A stretch of DNA of 8,885 nucleotides from contig PWGE01000300.1 in the NCBI GenBank assembly GCA_003554345.1, positions 1-8,885 on the forward strand, written 5' to 3'. Below are positions 1 through 5,886 of this stretch, piece by piece. The notes beneath the pieces are model-generated. The model was not told the DNA's origin. It saw only the letters and a program-made list of their open reading frames with translations, and did not search any database. Each line of letters starts with the position of its first letter. Positions within the stretch are counted from its first letter, which is position 1. Made by a program: the position numbers and the translations under genes. The stretch is from Candidatus Sumerlaeota bacterium (GTDB taxonomy: Bacteria; Sumerlaeota; T1SED10-198M).

Positions 1-1
1 G

Positions 2-667
2 CTCTCTCATGAATTACGAACACCTTTAACATGTATCAAAGGGGCTATCCCGGTATTACAAAGCAGACCCTCTTTTAAAGAAGATGATCAGCTGAGCATT
101 AAAATGCTTGATATTATCGAACGCAACGCCAATCAACTTTTAAAAATAATAAACAACATGCTGGATGTAGCATGCATTCAAAAAAACAGCCTGGGACTGC
201 ATTTTTCTACTTTTTCGCCCTCTGAAATCATCAGGGAAATAAAAAAAGAAACCGAAGCATCCCTTAAGAAAAAAAGACTTGACCTCCATATTCATATGGA
301 TCGTCTTCCAGATTTAAAGGCGGACAAAAATAAAATCAAAAAAGCGTGGTATAATATTGTCGAAAACAGCATTAAATTCAGCTCAGAGGGAAGCAGTATA
401 CATATTCGCTGTCATCATGACAAAAAAGAAGATGCTCTTATTTTTTCTGTCAGAGATGAAGGACGGGGCATTGCTCCAGGGAATTCTGATAAAATTTTCA
501 CTCTTTTCTGGCAACAGGACAGCTCTCATACAAGAGAAGCAGGAGGAAGCGGATTGGGATTATATATTGCCAAAAACATAATCAATGCTCATAATGGAAA
601 CATATGGTTCGAACACAATAAAACAAGGGGTGTGACTTTTTATACCCGGTTATTCTTAAAAAAATGA
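2..667 (+). CDS. Sensor histidine kinase, C-terminal part (5' end outside window)
   Basis: The frame is open from the first complete codon, so the gene starts upstream of the window. About 221 residues are visible. The first codons read LSHELRTPL, the H-box of a HisKA dimerisation domain, with the phospho-acceptor His at bases 8-10. The dimerisation helices run to about residue 60. The HATPase domain follows: N-box NIVENSIKFS, G1 box DEGRGI, an F-box-like stretch around IFTLFW, and G2 box GGSGLGL. All elements for ATP binding and autophosphorylation are present. The sensor region is not visible, so the signal is unknown. An ATG at 104 would give a protein lacking the H-box and is not the true start. 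The stop overlaps a possible ATG of the next gene, and the receiver gene downstream is the likely phosphotransfer partner (inferred from adjacency). Confidence 0.95.
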   Translation, partial: LSHELRTPLTCIKGAIPVLQSRPSFKEDDQLSIKMLDIIERNANQLLKIINNMLDVACIQKNSLGLHFSTFSPSEIIREIKKETEASLKKKRLDLHIHMDRLPDLKADKNKIKKAWYNIVENSIKFSSEGSSIHIRCHHDKKEDALIFSVRDEGRGIAPGNSDKIFTLFWQQDSSHTREAGGSGLGLYIAKNIINAHNGNIWFEHNKTRGVTFYTRLFLKK

Positions 668-678
668 AAGGAGATGTT

Positions 679-1050
679 ATGAATAAAAAGCGCCTTGTTC
701 TCATTGCAGATGATGAACAGGATACAAGGGAGATCCTGGAAGTATTGCTCACTGAAGCCGGATATAATGTTATCAGTGCTTATGACGGTGTCGATACCAT
801 GGACAAGATAAACAATCAGCATCCTGATCTCGTAATACTGGATATTATGATGCCTCTGATTGATGGACTGGAAGTATGTCGACGTATTAAAGGAGAGCAA
901 AGCACCCGTGATATCAAGGTTATTATGCTATCCGCTGCTGATGAAAAAGGTTTCATACAATCAGCCGAAAAGAGCGGAGCTGATGATTATATGGTCAAAC
1001 CCTTTGAGTCCAGAGAACTCTTGTCAAAAGTGGCCAGATTTTACCAATAA
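679..1050 (+). CDS. Stand-alone response regulator receiver protein
   Basis: This 123-residue protein is a single CheY-like receiver domain with no output domain. The key residues are intact: acidic pair D11/D12, phospho-acceptor D55 in LVILDIMMP, S85 at the switch Ser/Thr position, aromatic Y104, and K107 in VKPFE. I chose ATG 679 because AAAGGAG at 667-673 sits 5 bases upstream. An in-frame ATG at 664, overlapping the kinase stop, has no such site and would add five residues. It probably receives phosphate from the kinase just upstream and then acts by binding another protein, or passes phosphate on in a relay; the target cannot be read from the sequence. purM begins 26 bases after its stop, so the genes may share a transcript. 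Confidence 0.93.
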   Translation: MNKKRLVLIADDEQDTREILEVLLTEAGYNVISAYDGVDTMDKINNQHPDLVILDIMMPLIDGLEVCRRIKGEQSTRDIKVIMLSAADEKGFIQSAEKSGADDYMVKPFESRELLSKVARFYQ

Positions 1051-1076
1051 CTGCTTAAGGAAAGAACCACCATTTT

Positions 1077-2087
1077 ATGAGCACTTATAAGCAATCCGGT
1101 ATAGATATAGAAAAAGCCAATAAATTAGTAGACTTCTTGAAAAAGAAAAACCCCTCAATTGGAGGTTTCGGGGGAGCCTTTCCTCTGAAGGGTTTTTTGC
1201 AGGAGATGAATGATCCTTTACTGGTATCCGGTGCTGATGGAGTAGGTACAAAAATCATGCTGGCACGCCAATGTAACAGCTATTCACAAATAGGAATTGA
1301 CCTGGTTGCTATGTCAGTAAACGACATTCTGACCTGTGGTGCCACCCCTCTCTTCTTTCTGGATTATCTGGCGGTAGGTAAAATAGACCTGCAAAAAGAC
1401 CAGGCTTTACTCGATGGTATCATAGAGGGATGCCGACTGGCTCATTGTACATTGCTGGGCGGAGAGACAGCAGAAATGCCTGGCATGTATGAAGCTGATG
1501 AGGTTGAACTGGCCGGCTTTGCCGTTGGCCTGGTTGACAAAAAAATGCTTCTGACAGGGGAAAGTATTCAGCCAGGAGATATTCTGGTCGGCTTTCCTTC
1601 CTCCGGTCTGCACAGCAATGGATATACTCTTGTAAGACATATTATCGACAAATACAACCTATCACTTGATCTAACCCCCTTTGATGAGAATACTTCCCTG
1701 GGAGAAATTCTCCTTACTCCCACAAAAATATACTCCGATCCCTGTCTTGATCTCTTTTCCATGAATGTATTCAAAGGTCTGGCACACATAACCGGTGGAG
1801 GAATTCCAGGTAACCTGCAACGTATATTACCAGAATACACTCAGGCCTGCCTTGATAAAAGAAACTGGGATCGCCCACCAGTATTTTCTTTTCTTCAGGA
1901 AAAGGGCAATATAAAAGAAGAGGAAATGTTTAAAGTGTTTAATATGGGATTGGGAATGATAGGCGTTATAGCGTCGGAATCTTTAGTAAAACTGAAGGAC
2001 TTTGCCCGCCAGCACAATGAAGACTTCTATATTATCGGTTCTGTCGATAAAAATGATAACCCCCAGCCTGAAGTTCACATTAACTGA
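1077..2087 (+). CDS. purM: Phosphoribosylformylglycinamidine cyclo-ligase (AIR synthetase)
   Basis: PurM converts FGAM to AIR with ATP, the fifth step of de novo purine synthesis, in the cytoplasm. The 336 residues match the usual bacterial length of about 340-350. Family motifs appear in order: glycine-rich GGFGGAFPL (29-37), SGADGVGTK (51-59), DLVAMSVNDILTCGA (75-89), GGETAEMPGMY (128-138), GDILVGFPSSGLHSNGY (167-183) and HITGGGIPGN (237-246). These form the ATP-binding and dimer-interface loops of the PurM fold. The ATG is preceded by AAGGAAAG at 1057-1064, spaced 12 bases. No other pur gene is visible. It sits behind a two-component pair, which may be chance co-transcription rather than a functional link. 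No PurR-like or purine riboswitch element was recognised upstream, where the gap is only 26 bases. Confidence 0.97.
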   Translation: MSTYKQSGIDIEKANKLVDFLKKKNPSIGGFGGAFPLKGFLQEMNDPLLVSGADGVGTKIMLARQCNSYSQIGIDLVAMSVNDILTCGATPLFFLDYLAVGKIDLQKDQALLDGIIEGCRLAHCTLLGGETAEMPGMYEADEVELAGFAVGLVDKKMLLTGESIQPGDILVGFPSSGLHSNGYTLVRHIIDKYNLSLDLTPFDENTSLGEILLTPTKIYSDPCLDLFSMNVFKGLAHITGGGIPGNLQRILPEYTQACLDKRNWDRPPVFSFLQEKGNIKEEEMFKVFNMGLGMIGVIASESLVKLKDFARQHNEDFYIIGSVDKNDNPQPEVHIN

Positions 2088-2098
2088 TCATACTCTTT

Positions 2099-2473
2099 AT
2101 GTTACGTTCTATAATAAAAGATATACTTCAAAATTATTTTAAAGACCCTTCTTTATCTGCCGGAGAAAAATATGCGCCTGTTCTGTTGGGCATTCTGCTG
2201 CCTGTTTTGTTATTTTTTGGACTGATCCTTTTCTATCCTGACTCTTTGACGACCTTTCAAACCATTCTCCTGTTCCTGTTAGTCTTCCTCATAGTGATGA
2301 TAACCTCAGCTCGTATTATCTGGGGATACCTGCCCCGCTACCTCTTTAAGAATTTTGAAGATCAACATCAGCAAACAAATTCCACGAAAAGTCCTTCTTC
2401 TGAGGAAGATGGCGACGCAGTGGAAGTAGAATATGAAGTGGTCGATAAAGAAAACAGCGATAATGACCAGTAA
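2099..2473 (+). CDS. Hypothetical two-helix membrane protein with acidic tail
   Basis: I do not recognise a family for these 124 residues. Two hydrophobic segments, about residues 27-46 and 54-74, predict a hairpin in the inner membrane, with an amphipathic N-terminus (1-25). The C-terminal part from about 84 is polar and rich in Gln, Ser, Glu and Asp, ending in a strongly acidic tail. The start lies 11 bases after the purM stop. No Shine-Dalgarno-like sequence is seen before it, and in-frame stop TAA at 2081-2083 leaves no other ATG upstream, so translation may depend on ribosomes finishing purM. A hairpin follows at 2502-2530, making this the probable last gene of the plus-strand run. It is judged real from reading-frame length, membrane pattern and tight packing. 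Function is unknown. Confidence 0.72.
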   Translation: MLRSIIKDILQNYFKDPSLSAGEKYAPVLLGILLPVLLFFGLILFYPDSLTTFQTILLFLLVFLIVMITSARIIWGYLPRYLFKNFEDQHQQTNSTKSPSSEEDGDAVEVEYEVVDKENSDNDQ

Positions 2474-2501
2474 ACGCTGTCAGAATATAAAAGGAAGCTC
2501 C

Positions 2502-2536
2502 ACCAGAAGAGGTTAAGTGCTTCTTCTGGTTTCTTA
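2502..2536 (+). terminator. Likely intrinsic terminator after the purM run
   Basis: ACCAGAAGA (2502-2510) pairs with TCTTCTGGT (2522-2530). The 11-base loop can close further by GU and GC pairs. The stem is followed by TTCTTA, so the T-tract is short. It lies between convergent genes. On the minus strand the stem is not followed directly by T residues, so it fits the plus-strand transcript better. Confidence 0.55.
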
Positions 2537-2634
2537 CGGAAGACGCTTCCGGTCTTATATATTTGCATTATTGCATGAAGCAGCCCTTGAAACCCATGAC
2601 CCGACCAGAATGTTGCAGTTAACTCAATTTCCCA

Positions 2635-3435
2635 TCAGTCCTGCTGTTCTTTTTCATTTCGTTTGGCTTCATTCCATGATGAATCAAGTTCTTCCAGGCT
2701 CATCTCAGAAAAGGAAACATTTTTATCATAGAGTTCATTTTCAATATGCCTGAAACGCCGCAGGAACTTAACAATAGTTTTTTGCAGAGCCTGTTCCGGA
2801 TGCACTTCCAGAAAACGGGCATAATTGACCAGAGTAAAAAGTAAATCACCAAATTCTTCTTCTATTTTGTCTTTATCATGATCATGCGTTGCCTGTTTTA
2901 ATTCCTCAATCTCCTCCCGAATTTTTTCAAGGACTTCTTTTTTTTCTTCCCAGTCAAAACCCACTTTAGATGCCCTGCTTTGAATACGATGAGCTTTTAA
3001 TAATGCAGGGAGATGCTTCGGAATGCCTTCCAGTATAGACTTTTTTTCAGGTTTTTCTTTCTTTTTCAGTTTCTCCCAATTTGCATGAACTGTCTTAACT
3101 TCAGTTACATGAAGATCACCAAACACATGAGGATGACGATATTTTAACTTGGTTGAAAGAGTCTCAAAAACATCTGCAATATCGTATTCTTCTTTCTCTT
3201 CTGCTATCTGACAGTGAAAGAGGACCTGCAGGAAAACATCGCCGAGTTCTTCCCGAACTTTTTTCGGGTCTTCTTCTTCAATGGCCTCTACTAATTCATA
3301 TGCCTCTTCTATAAGATACGGCACAAGAGATTTATGGCTTTGTTTTTTATCCCAGGGACAACCATCTTCTGAACGTAATCTTTGCATCACCCCTACAATA
3401 TCCAGAAAAGTTTCTATCTTTCGTTTATCGCTCAT
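2635..3435 (-). CDS. mazG: Nucleoside triphosphate pyrophosphohydrolase MazG
   Basis: MazG hydrolyses (d)NTPs to the monophosphate and pyrophosphate, thought to clean damaged or unwanted nucleotides from the pool. At 266 residues it is close to the 263 of the E. coli protein and has the two-domain form. The N-terminal domain opens with GCPWD (25-29) and carries metal-binding EEAYE (43-47) and EELGD (62-66). The linker includes SILEGIPKHLPALLKAHRIQ, typical of the family. The C-terminal catalytic domain has EEIEEL and EEEFGD as the matching acidic motifs. Its ATG overlaps the trmH stop by four bases (ATGA, 3432-3435), and AAAGGA (3451-3446) lies 10 bases before it inside trmH, so the two are translationally coupled. 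No mazEF toxin-antitoxin genes are nearby. Confidence 0.96.
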   Translation of the reverse strand: MSDKRKIETFLDIVGVMQRLRSEDGCPWDKKQSHKSLVPYLIEEAYELVEAIEEEDPKKVREELGDVFLQVLFHCQIAEEKEEYDIADVFETLSTKLKYRHPHVFGDLHVTEVKTVHANWEKLKKKEKPEKKSILEGIPKHLPALLKAHRIQSRASKVGFDWEEKKEVLEKIREEIEELKQATHDHDKDKIEEEFGDLLFTLVNYARFLEVHPEQALQKTIVKFLRRFRHIENELYDKNVSFSEMSLEELDSSWNEAKRNEKEQQD

Positions 3436-4052
3436 GATTTCATTTTCCTTTCAGGGGAAGAAGAGAAAGGGGCATTTTCCAACCACTCTTCTCTAACCTT
3501 CTTAAATATCTGAGGAGACATCTTGGTTTGAGTATAATCCCCTGCTGACATTCTCTGCCTTAAAGCTTCATATATTGTAACCGCAGTAGCCACAGAAACA
3601 TTAAGACTCTGGACCATTCCCATCATTGGCACCCGGAAAGTAAAATCCGCCTGCTGTGCCGCTTCAGAAGACACACCAGAGTGCTCATTACCCACTACTA
3701 TTGCCGTTTTCTTTCTTAAATCAAGGTCATAAAGATTACAGGAAGAAGAATGAAGAGCAGTAGCTCCAATAATAAAGCCCTCAGAACGAAGAAAGTCATA
3801 ACATTGTTGAATTGAAGAGTGATGATAGCTTTTCACCCATTTCAAAGCACTGGAAGAACTCTTCGAACTGAGCTCCGGAAATTCCTGGTCATGATATACC
3901 AGGTGTACTGCAAACACACCCACCGCATCACAGGTTCGCAAGATGGCAGAAACATTATGCGGATCGGTTATATCTTCTACTACCACAGTAAGATCTGTCT
4001 GACGATGAGACAGGACTTTTTCAATTTTAGCTTTTCTTTGGGTTGTGGTCAC
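3432..4052 (-). CDS. trmH: tRNA (guanosine-18-2'-O)-methyltransferase, SpoU/TrmH family
   Basis: TrmH methylates the 2'-O of G18 in the tRNA D-loop using S-adenosylmethionine, through the trefoil-knot SPOUT fold. The 206 residues hold the three family motifs: motif 1 DPHNVSAILRTCDAVG (30-45) with catalytic Arg39, motif 2 VVGNEHSGVS, and motif 3 VPMMGMVQSLNVSVATAV. The N-terminal RQTDLTVVVEDI and the short C-terminal extension after the knot (MSPQIFKKVREEWL) favour TrmH over the larger rRNA methylase RlmB. The start is GTG at 4052; no in-frame ATG occurs between it and the upstream stop TAA near 4112, and only a weak GGAA precedes it. It is the first gene of a pair with mazG, read from below the pal terminator. 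No convincing promoter was found in 4053-4130. Confidence 0.9.
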   Translation of the reverse strand: MTTTQRKAKIEKVLSHRQTDLTVVVEDITDPHNVSAILRTCDAVGVFAVHLVYHDQEFPELSSKSSSSALKWVKSYHHSSIQQCYDFLRSEGFIIGATALHSSSCNLYDLDLRKKTAIVVGNEHSGVSSEAAQQADFTFRVPMMGMVQSLNVSVATAVTIYEALRQRMSAGDYTQTKMSPQIFKKVREEWLENAPFSSSPERKMKS

Positions 4053-4130
4053 TTGTTTTGATTCCGTGTCTATTTGACTTACTGCAGGTTTATCAAAAAC
4101 AGAAAAAGATTAACAGTAAATAACATAAAG

Positions 4131-4166
4131 AAAAAAGACGACCCACCCCACCAGGGGCAGGTCATC
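4131..4166 (-). terminator. Strong intrinsic terminator after pal
   Basis: Read on the minus strand, a 13-base arm (4166-4154) folds on another (4149-4137) around the loop TGGT. All 13 pairs form if three GU wobbles are allowed, and the stem is followed by six T residues (4136-4131). On the plus strand the same wobble positions become mismatches, so it works in one direction only. It separates pal from trmH. Confidence 0.85.
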
Positions 4167-4199
4167 AATTTTCTATAGGCCATCAGTGAGTGTCTCTAA

Positions 4200-4775
4200 T
4201 TAGTCTGGAAGACGTTTAAATTCAGCTCTTCTGTTCTTTGCCCACGCTTCTTCTGTTGGTCGAGGATCTACTGGTCGGGATTCACCATAGCTGATGATTT
4301 CCATGCGATCCTGTTCAATGCCCAGCATCATAAGATAGTGCATCACAGATTTAGCTCGTCTCTCACCCAACCCGATGTTATATTGCTCAGTGCCTCGCTC
4401 GTCGCAATGTCCTTCAATTAAAATCCTGACATCAGGATTTTCAAGTAACCATTGTGCATTTCTCTTCAGGGTTTCTTTAGCAGGTGGAAGAAGCTCGGAA
4501 GAATCAAAAGCAAAGTACACCACTTCTAAAATAGATTCTTCACCTGGATGGGTTGGTCTGTCTACCCGTAATTCATCTTCTGATGGAATATCTCTTACGT
4601 CTGTATCAGGATCGGGCGGTAAAACAGCATCATCATCAGGAACCTCAACAACATCAGCTGAGGGATCGTCACGTCTATCCATACGGAACAATCTCCGTAA
4701 TTGCGCACACCCTGTAAACAGGAATGCAACGATAACACACATCACAATTAAACGGGCACTTCTTGGGTAGTTCAT
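4200..4775 (-). CDS. pal: Peptidoglycan-associated lipoprotein (Pal, OmpA-family)
   Basis: Pal anchors the outer membrane to peptidoglycan and normally works with the Tol system. The 191-residue precursor has a basic start, a hydrophobic stretch and the lipobox FTGC with lipidated Cys23. Ala at position +2 suggests outer-membrane sorting by E. coli rules. Residues 33-80 form a linker rich in Asp, Glu and Pro. The OmpA C-terminal domain (about 82-188) carries the family signature [21 protein letters not shown] (121-133), LGERRA (136-141) and [10 protein letters not shown]; its Asp and Arg residues bind diaminopimelate in known homologues. ATG 4775 has AAGGAGG at 4793-4787, spaced 11. No tolQRAB gene is in view, so this copy stands alone here between its own promoter and a strong terminator. 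Confidence 0.95.
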   Translation of the reverse strand: MNYPRSARLIVMCVIVAFLFTGCAQLRRLFRMDRRDDPSADVVEVPDDDAVLPPDPDTDVRDIPSEDELRVDRPTHPGEESILEVVYFAFDSSELLPPAKETLKRNAQWLLENPDVRILIEGHCDERGTEQYNIGLGERRAKSVMHYLMMLGIEQDRMEIISYGESRPVDPRPTEEAWAKNRRAEFKRLPD

Positions 4776-4820
4776 AGCGGCAAGAGCCTCCTTCTATAAA
4801 AGTATTTACAAACACCTTAA

Positions 4821-4848
4821 ATTAAATCTTTAAATTCTTAAAAGTCAA
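4821..4848 (-). promoter_or_regulatory. Candidate sigma-70-type promoter for pal
   Basis: On the minus strand, TTGACT (4848-4843, 5 of 6 to consensus) lies 16 bases before TTTAAT (4826-4821, 5 of 6). Transcription would start near 4814, leaving a leader of about 40 bases that contains the AAGGAGG ribosome site. The region is AT-rich, so chance matches are possible. Confidence 0.5.
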
Positions 4849-4856
4849 GATTATAA

Positions 4857-4871
4857 GTAGAAAACTTCTAC
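4857..4871 (-). terminator. Weak hairpin after the 59-residue gene
   Basis: GTAGAA and TTCTAC form a 6-base-pair stem with a 3-base loop, 24 bases past the stop of the small gene. The following minus-strand sequence TTATAATCTT is only loosely T-rich. It may end the tRNA/membrane-gene transcript, though it is weak and lies next to the pal promoter. Confidence 0.25.
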
Positions 4872-4895
4872 AGAGATAACAGGGGTTACCAGTCT

Positions 4896-5075
4896 TTAAT
4901 AGCGGGTAAAGAATGAGTCCAATATCAGAGCAATCACTCCAACAAGGATAGAATAACCAAAAAGTTTGATAGCTCTTCTTAATATGTTTCTCCGGTTTAT
5001 AGTCCAGTCAACAGTTAAAGAGTATACCCAGACAATCAGTACTCCTAAAAAAATAAAAGAAAAAAGGTATATCAT
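4896..5075 (-). CDS. Small hypothetical membrane protein (59 residues)
   Basis: The 59 codons run from ATG 5075 to TAA 4896. The start overlaps the stop of the upstream 135-residue gene as ATGA (5072-5075), the usual arrangement for translational coupling. The protein has two hydrophobic segments, about residues 2-20 and 37-53, joined by a short basic loop (NRRNILRRAIK), which predicts a helical hairpin with the loop in the cytoplasm. A weak ribosome site, AAGAAGG, lies just upstream inside the neighbouring gene. I recognise no family. It is taken as real because of the overlap, the clean membrane pattern and its place directly behind another membrane gene; it could still be a chance open frame. 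A joint function with its partner is inferred from position only. Confidence 0.62.
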   Translation of the reverse strand: MIYLFSFIFLGVLIVWVYSLTVDWTINRRNILRRAIKLFGYSILVGVIALILDSFFTRY

Positions 5076-5479
5076 TTGACCTTCTTAAGTATATGGTCGT
5101 ATATCTTTATATTACAGTAATAATTGAGACCACCAACCACAAGAAGATAATAACTTCCCAGGTCAAAAAGTGGCGGATAAGTTCGATGGACCATTTCCCC
5201 CATATATTCAATTTCGGGGCTTGCCGTTGAAATGAAGAGTGAAATCCAGGCTGGTAGCCCGAATAACATCTGGCACCAGAAAGTGAGATAACCGAGCGGG
5301 TTAAAGAAACCAGGTGGAGACTGGTACTCTCCGGGCAATACCACTGCCCCGTCAAAAAGAAAAAGACCGAGAAAAAAAGTGACATACAGTAAGGGGAAAA
5401 TCAAAAGAAATCTTTTTTTTTCACCGCAGAACAGATAAGGAAAACCCGGAATTATGAAACCCGTAAGCGAAAGCCACAT
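5072..5479 (-). CDS. Hypothetical membrane protein, 135 residues (resembles DUF6677-type proteins)
   Basis: The protein has about four hydrophobic segments: near residues 2-18, 24-45, 62-85 and 106-122. The N-terminal pattern FIIPGFPYLFCGEKKRFLL (a Pro-Gly turn, then Gly and basic residues before the second helix) and a late DLGSYYLLVVGGLN stretch resemble small membrane proteins of planctomycetes and relatives filed as DUF6677. That match is from memory and is tentative. ATG 5479 is preceded by GAGG (5490-5487), spaced 7. It begins 32 bases after the end of tRNA-Val on the same strand, with no terminator between, so it is probably transcribed from the tRNA promoter or processed from that transcript. 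Its stop overlaps the start of the 59-residue gene. Function is unknown. Confidence 0.75.
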   Translation of the reverse strand: MWLSLTGFIIPGFPYLFCGEKKRFLLIFPLLYVTFFLGLFLFDGAVVLPGEYQSPPGFFNPLGYLTFWCQMLFGLPAWISLFISTASPEIEYMGEMVHRTYPPLFDLGSYYLLVVGGLNYYCNIKIYDHILKKVK

Positions 5480-5511
5480 TCATATACCTCGAAGGAGAAT
5501 AATGTATACAA

Positions 5512-5588
<77 letters not shown>

Positions 5589-5592
5589 GACC

Positions 5593-5667
5593 TGGTAGCG
5601 CCACGGGGATTCGAACCCCGGTCCCAGGACTGAGAATCCTGTGTCCTAACCCCTAGACGATGGCGCC
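5593..5667 (-). tRNA. tRNA-Glu (anticodon CTC)
   Basis: This is a 75-base cloverleaf with encoded CCA (5595-5593). The D arm GTCTAGGGGTTAGGAC is typical of tRNA-Glu. The anticodon stem CAGGA/TCCTG encloses loop TTCTCAG, giving anticodon CTC for GAG codons. The T arm is CGGGG, TTCGAAT, CCCCG. The acceptor stem GGCGCCA pairs with TGGCGCT, so the first pair is a G-U wobble. Many bacteria have only the TTC isoacceptor, and one is expected elsewhere in this genome. Confidence 0.96.
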
Positions 5668-5684
5668 TTTTTCCTGCCTTCATT

Positions 5685-5712
5685 ATTGTACTTTCTTTTT
5701 CTTAGCTGTCAA
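5685..5712 (-). promoter_or_regulatory. Sigma-70-type promoter for the tRNA genes
   Basis: On the minus strand, TTGACA (5712-5707, a full consensus match) lies 16 bases before TACAAT (5690-5685, 5 of 6). The start of transcription would fall near 5678, about 10 bases before the mature tRNA-Glu 5' end. This is the best promoter in the window and probably also serves the two membrane genes downstream. Confidence 0.8.
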
Positions 5713-5772
5713 ATTATTTCCCATATCTTTCCCCGCTAATGCCTTAAATACAAAAAACTTCCGGTCTTTTTT

Positions 5773-5781
5773 TGCTATATA
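5773..5781 (+). promoter_or_regulatory. Possible extended -10 upstream of the MBL-fold gene
   Basis: TGCTATATA has the TG-N spacing of an extended -10 element, but no good -35 is seen. A start near 5788 would give a leader of about 100 bases carrying the hairpin at 5821-5837. The surrounding 5713-5886 stretch is AT-rich and holds no other gene that I can support. Confidence 0.3.
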
Positions 5782-5820
5782 CTATTCAGACTTTTAAATA
5801 CAAAATATTAAGAGGGAGTG

Positions 5821-5841
5821 TGCCTGAAAATCAGGCATTTT
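5821..5841 (+). terminator. Hairpin with short T-tract in the leader of the MBL-fold gene
   Basis: TGCCTGA (5821-5827) and TCAGGCA (5831-5837) form a perfect 7-base-pair stem with an AAA loop, followed by TTTT. It has the look of a small intrinsic terminator 46 bases before the ATG at 5887. It may end a short upstream transcript, attenuate the gene, or simply be an RNA hairpin. Confidence 0.4.
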
Positions 5842-5886
5842 GCTGTTCTACTCTTTTTTGCTATATTGAGCGAGGGGAATGCAACC

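Noticed and set aside
664-678. Start of the receiver gene at ATG 664, overlapping the kinase stop
   Set aside because: AAAGGAG at 667-673 sits correctly for ATG 679, and the shorter protein begins like other CheY proteins.
2517-2753. Plus-strand frame of 78 residues between the convergent genes
   Set aside because: It starts in the terminator stem and runs into the antisense of mazG; no ribosome site.
4375-4770. 131-residue plus-strand frame opposite pal
   Set aside because: It is antisense to a clear lipoprotein gene, has a Ser-rich composition typical of a reversed frame, and has no family pattern.
5818-5886. Upstream extension of the MBL-fold protein from GTG 5818, giving a hydrophobic N-terminus that resembles a signal peptide
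   Set aside because: The family starts at MKITFLGTGTS, ATG 5887 has a good ribosome site, and the extension covers the hairpin at 5821-5837.
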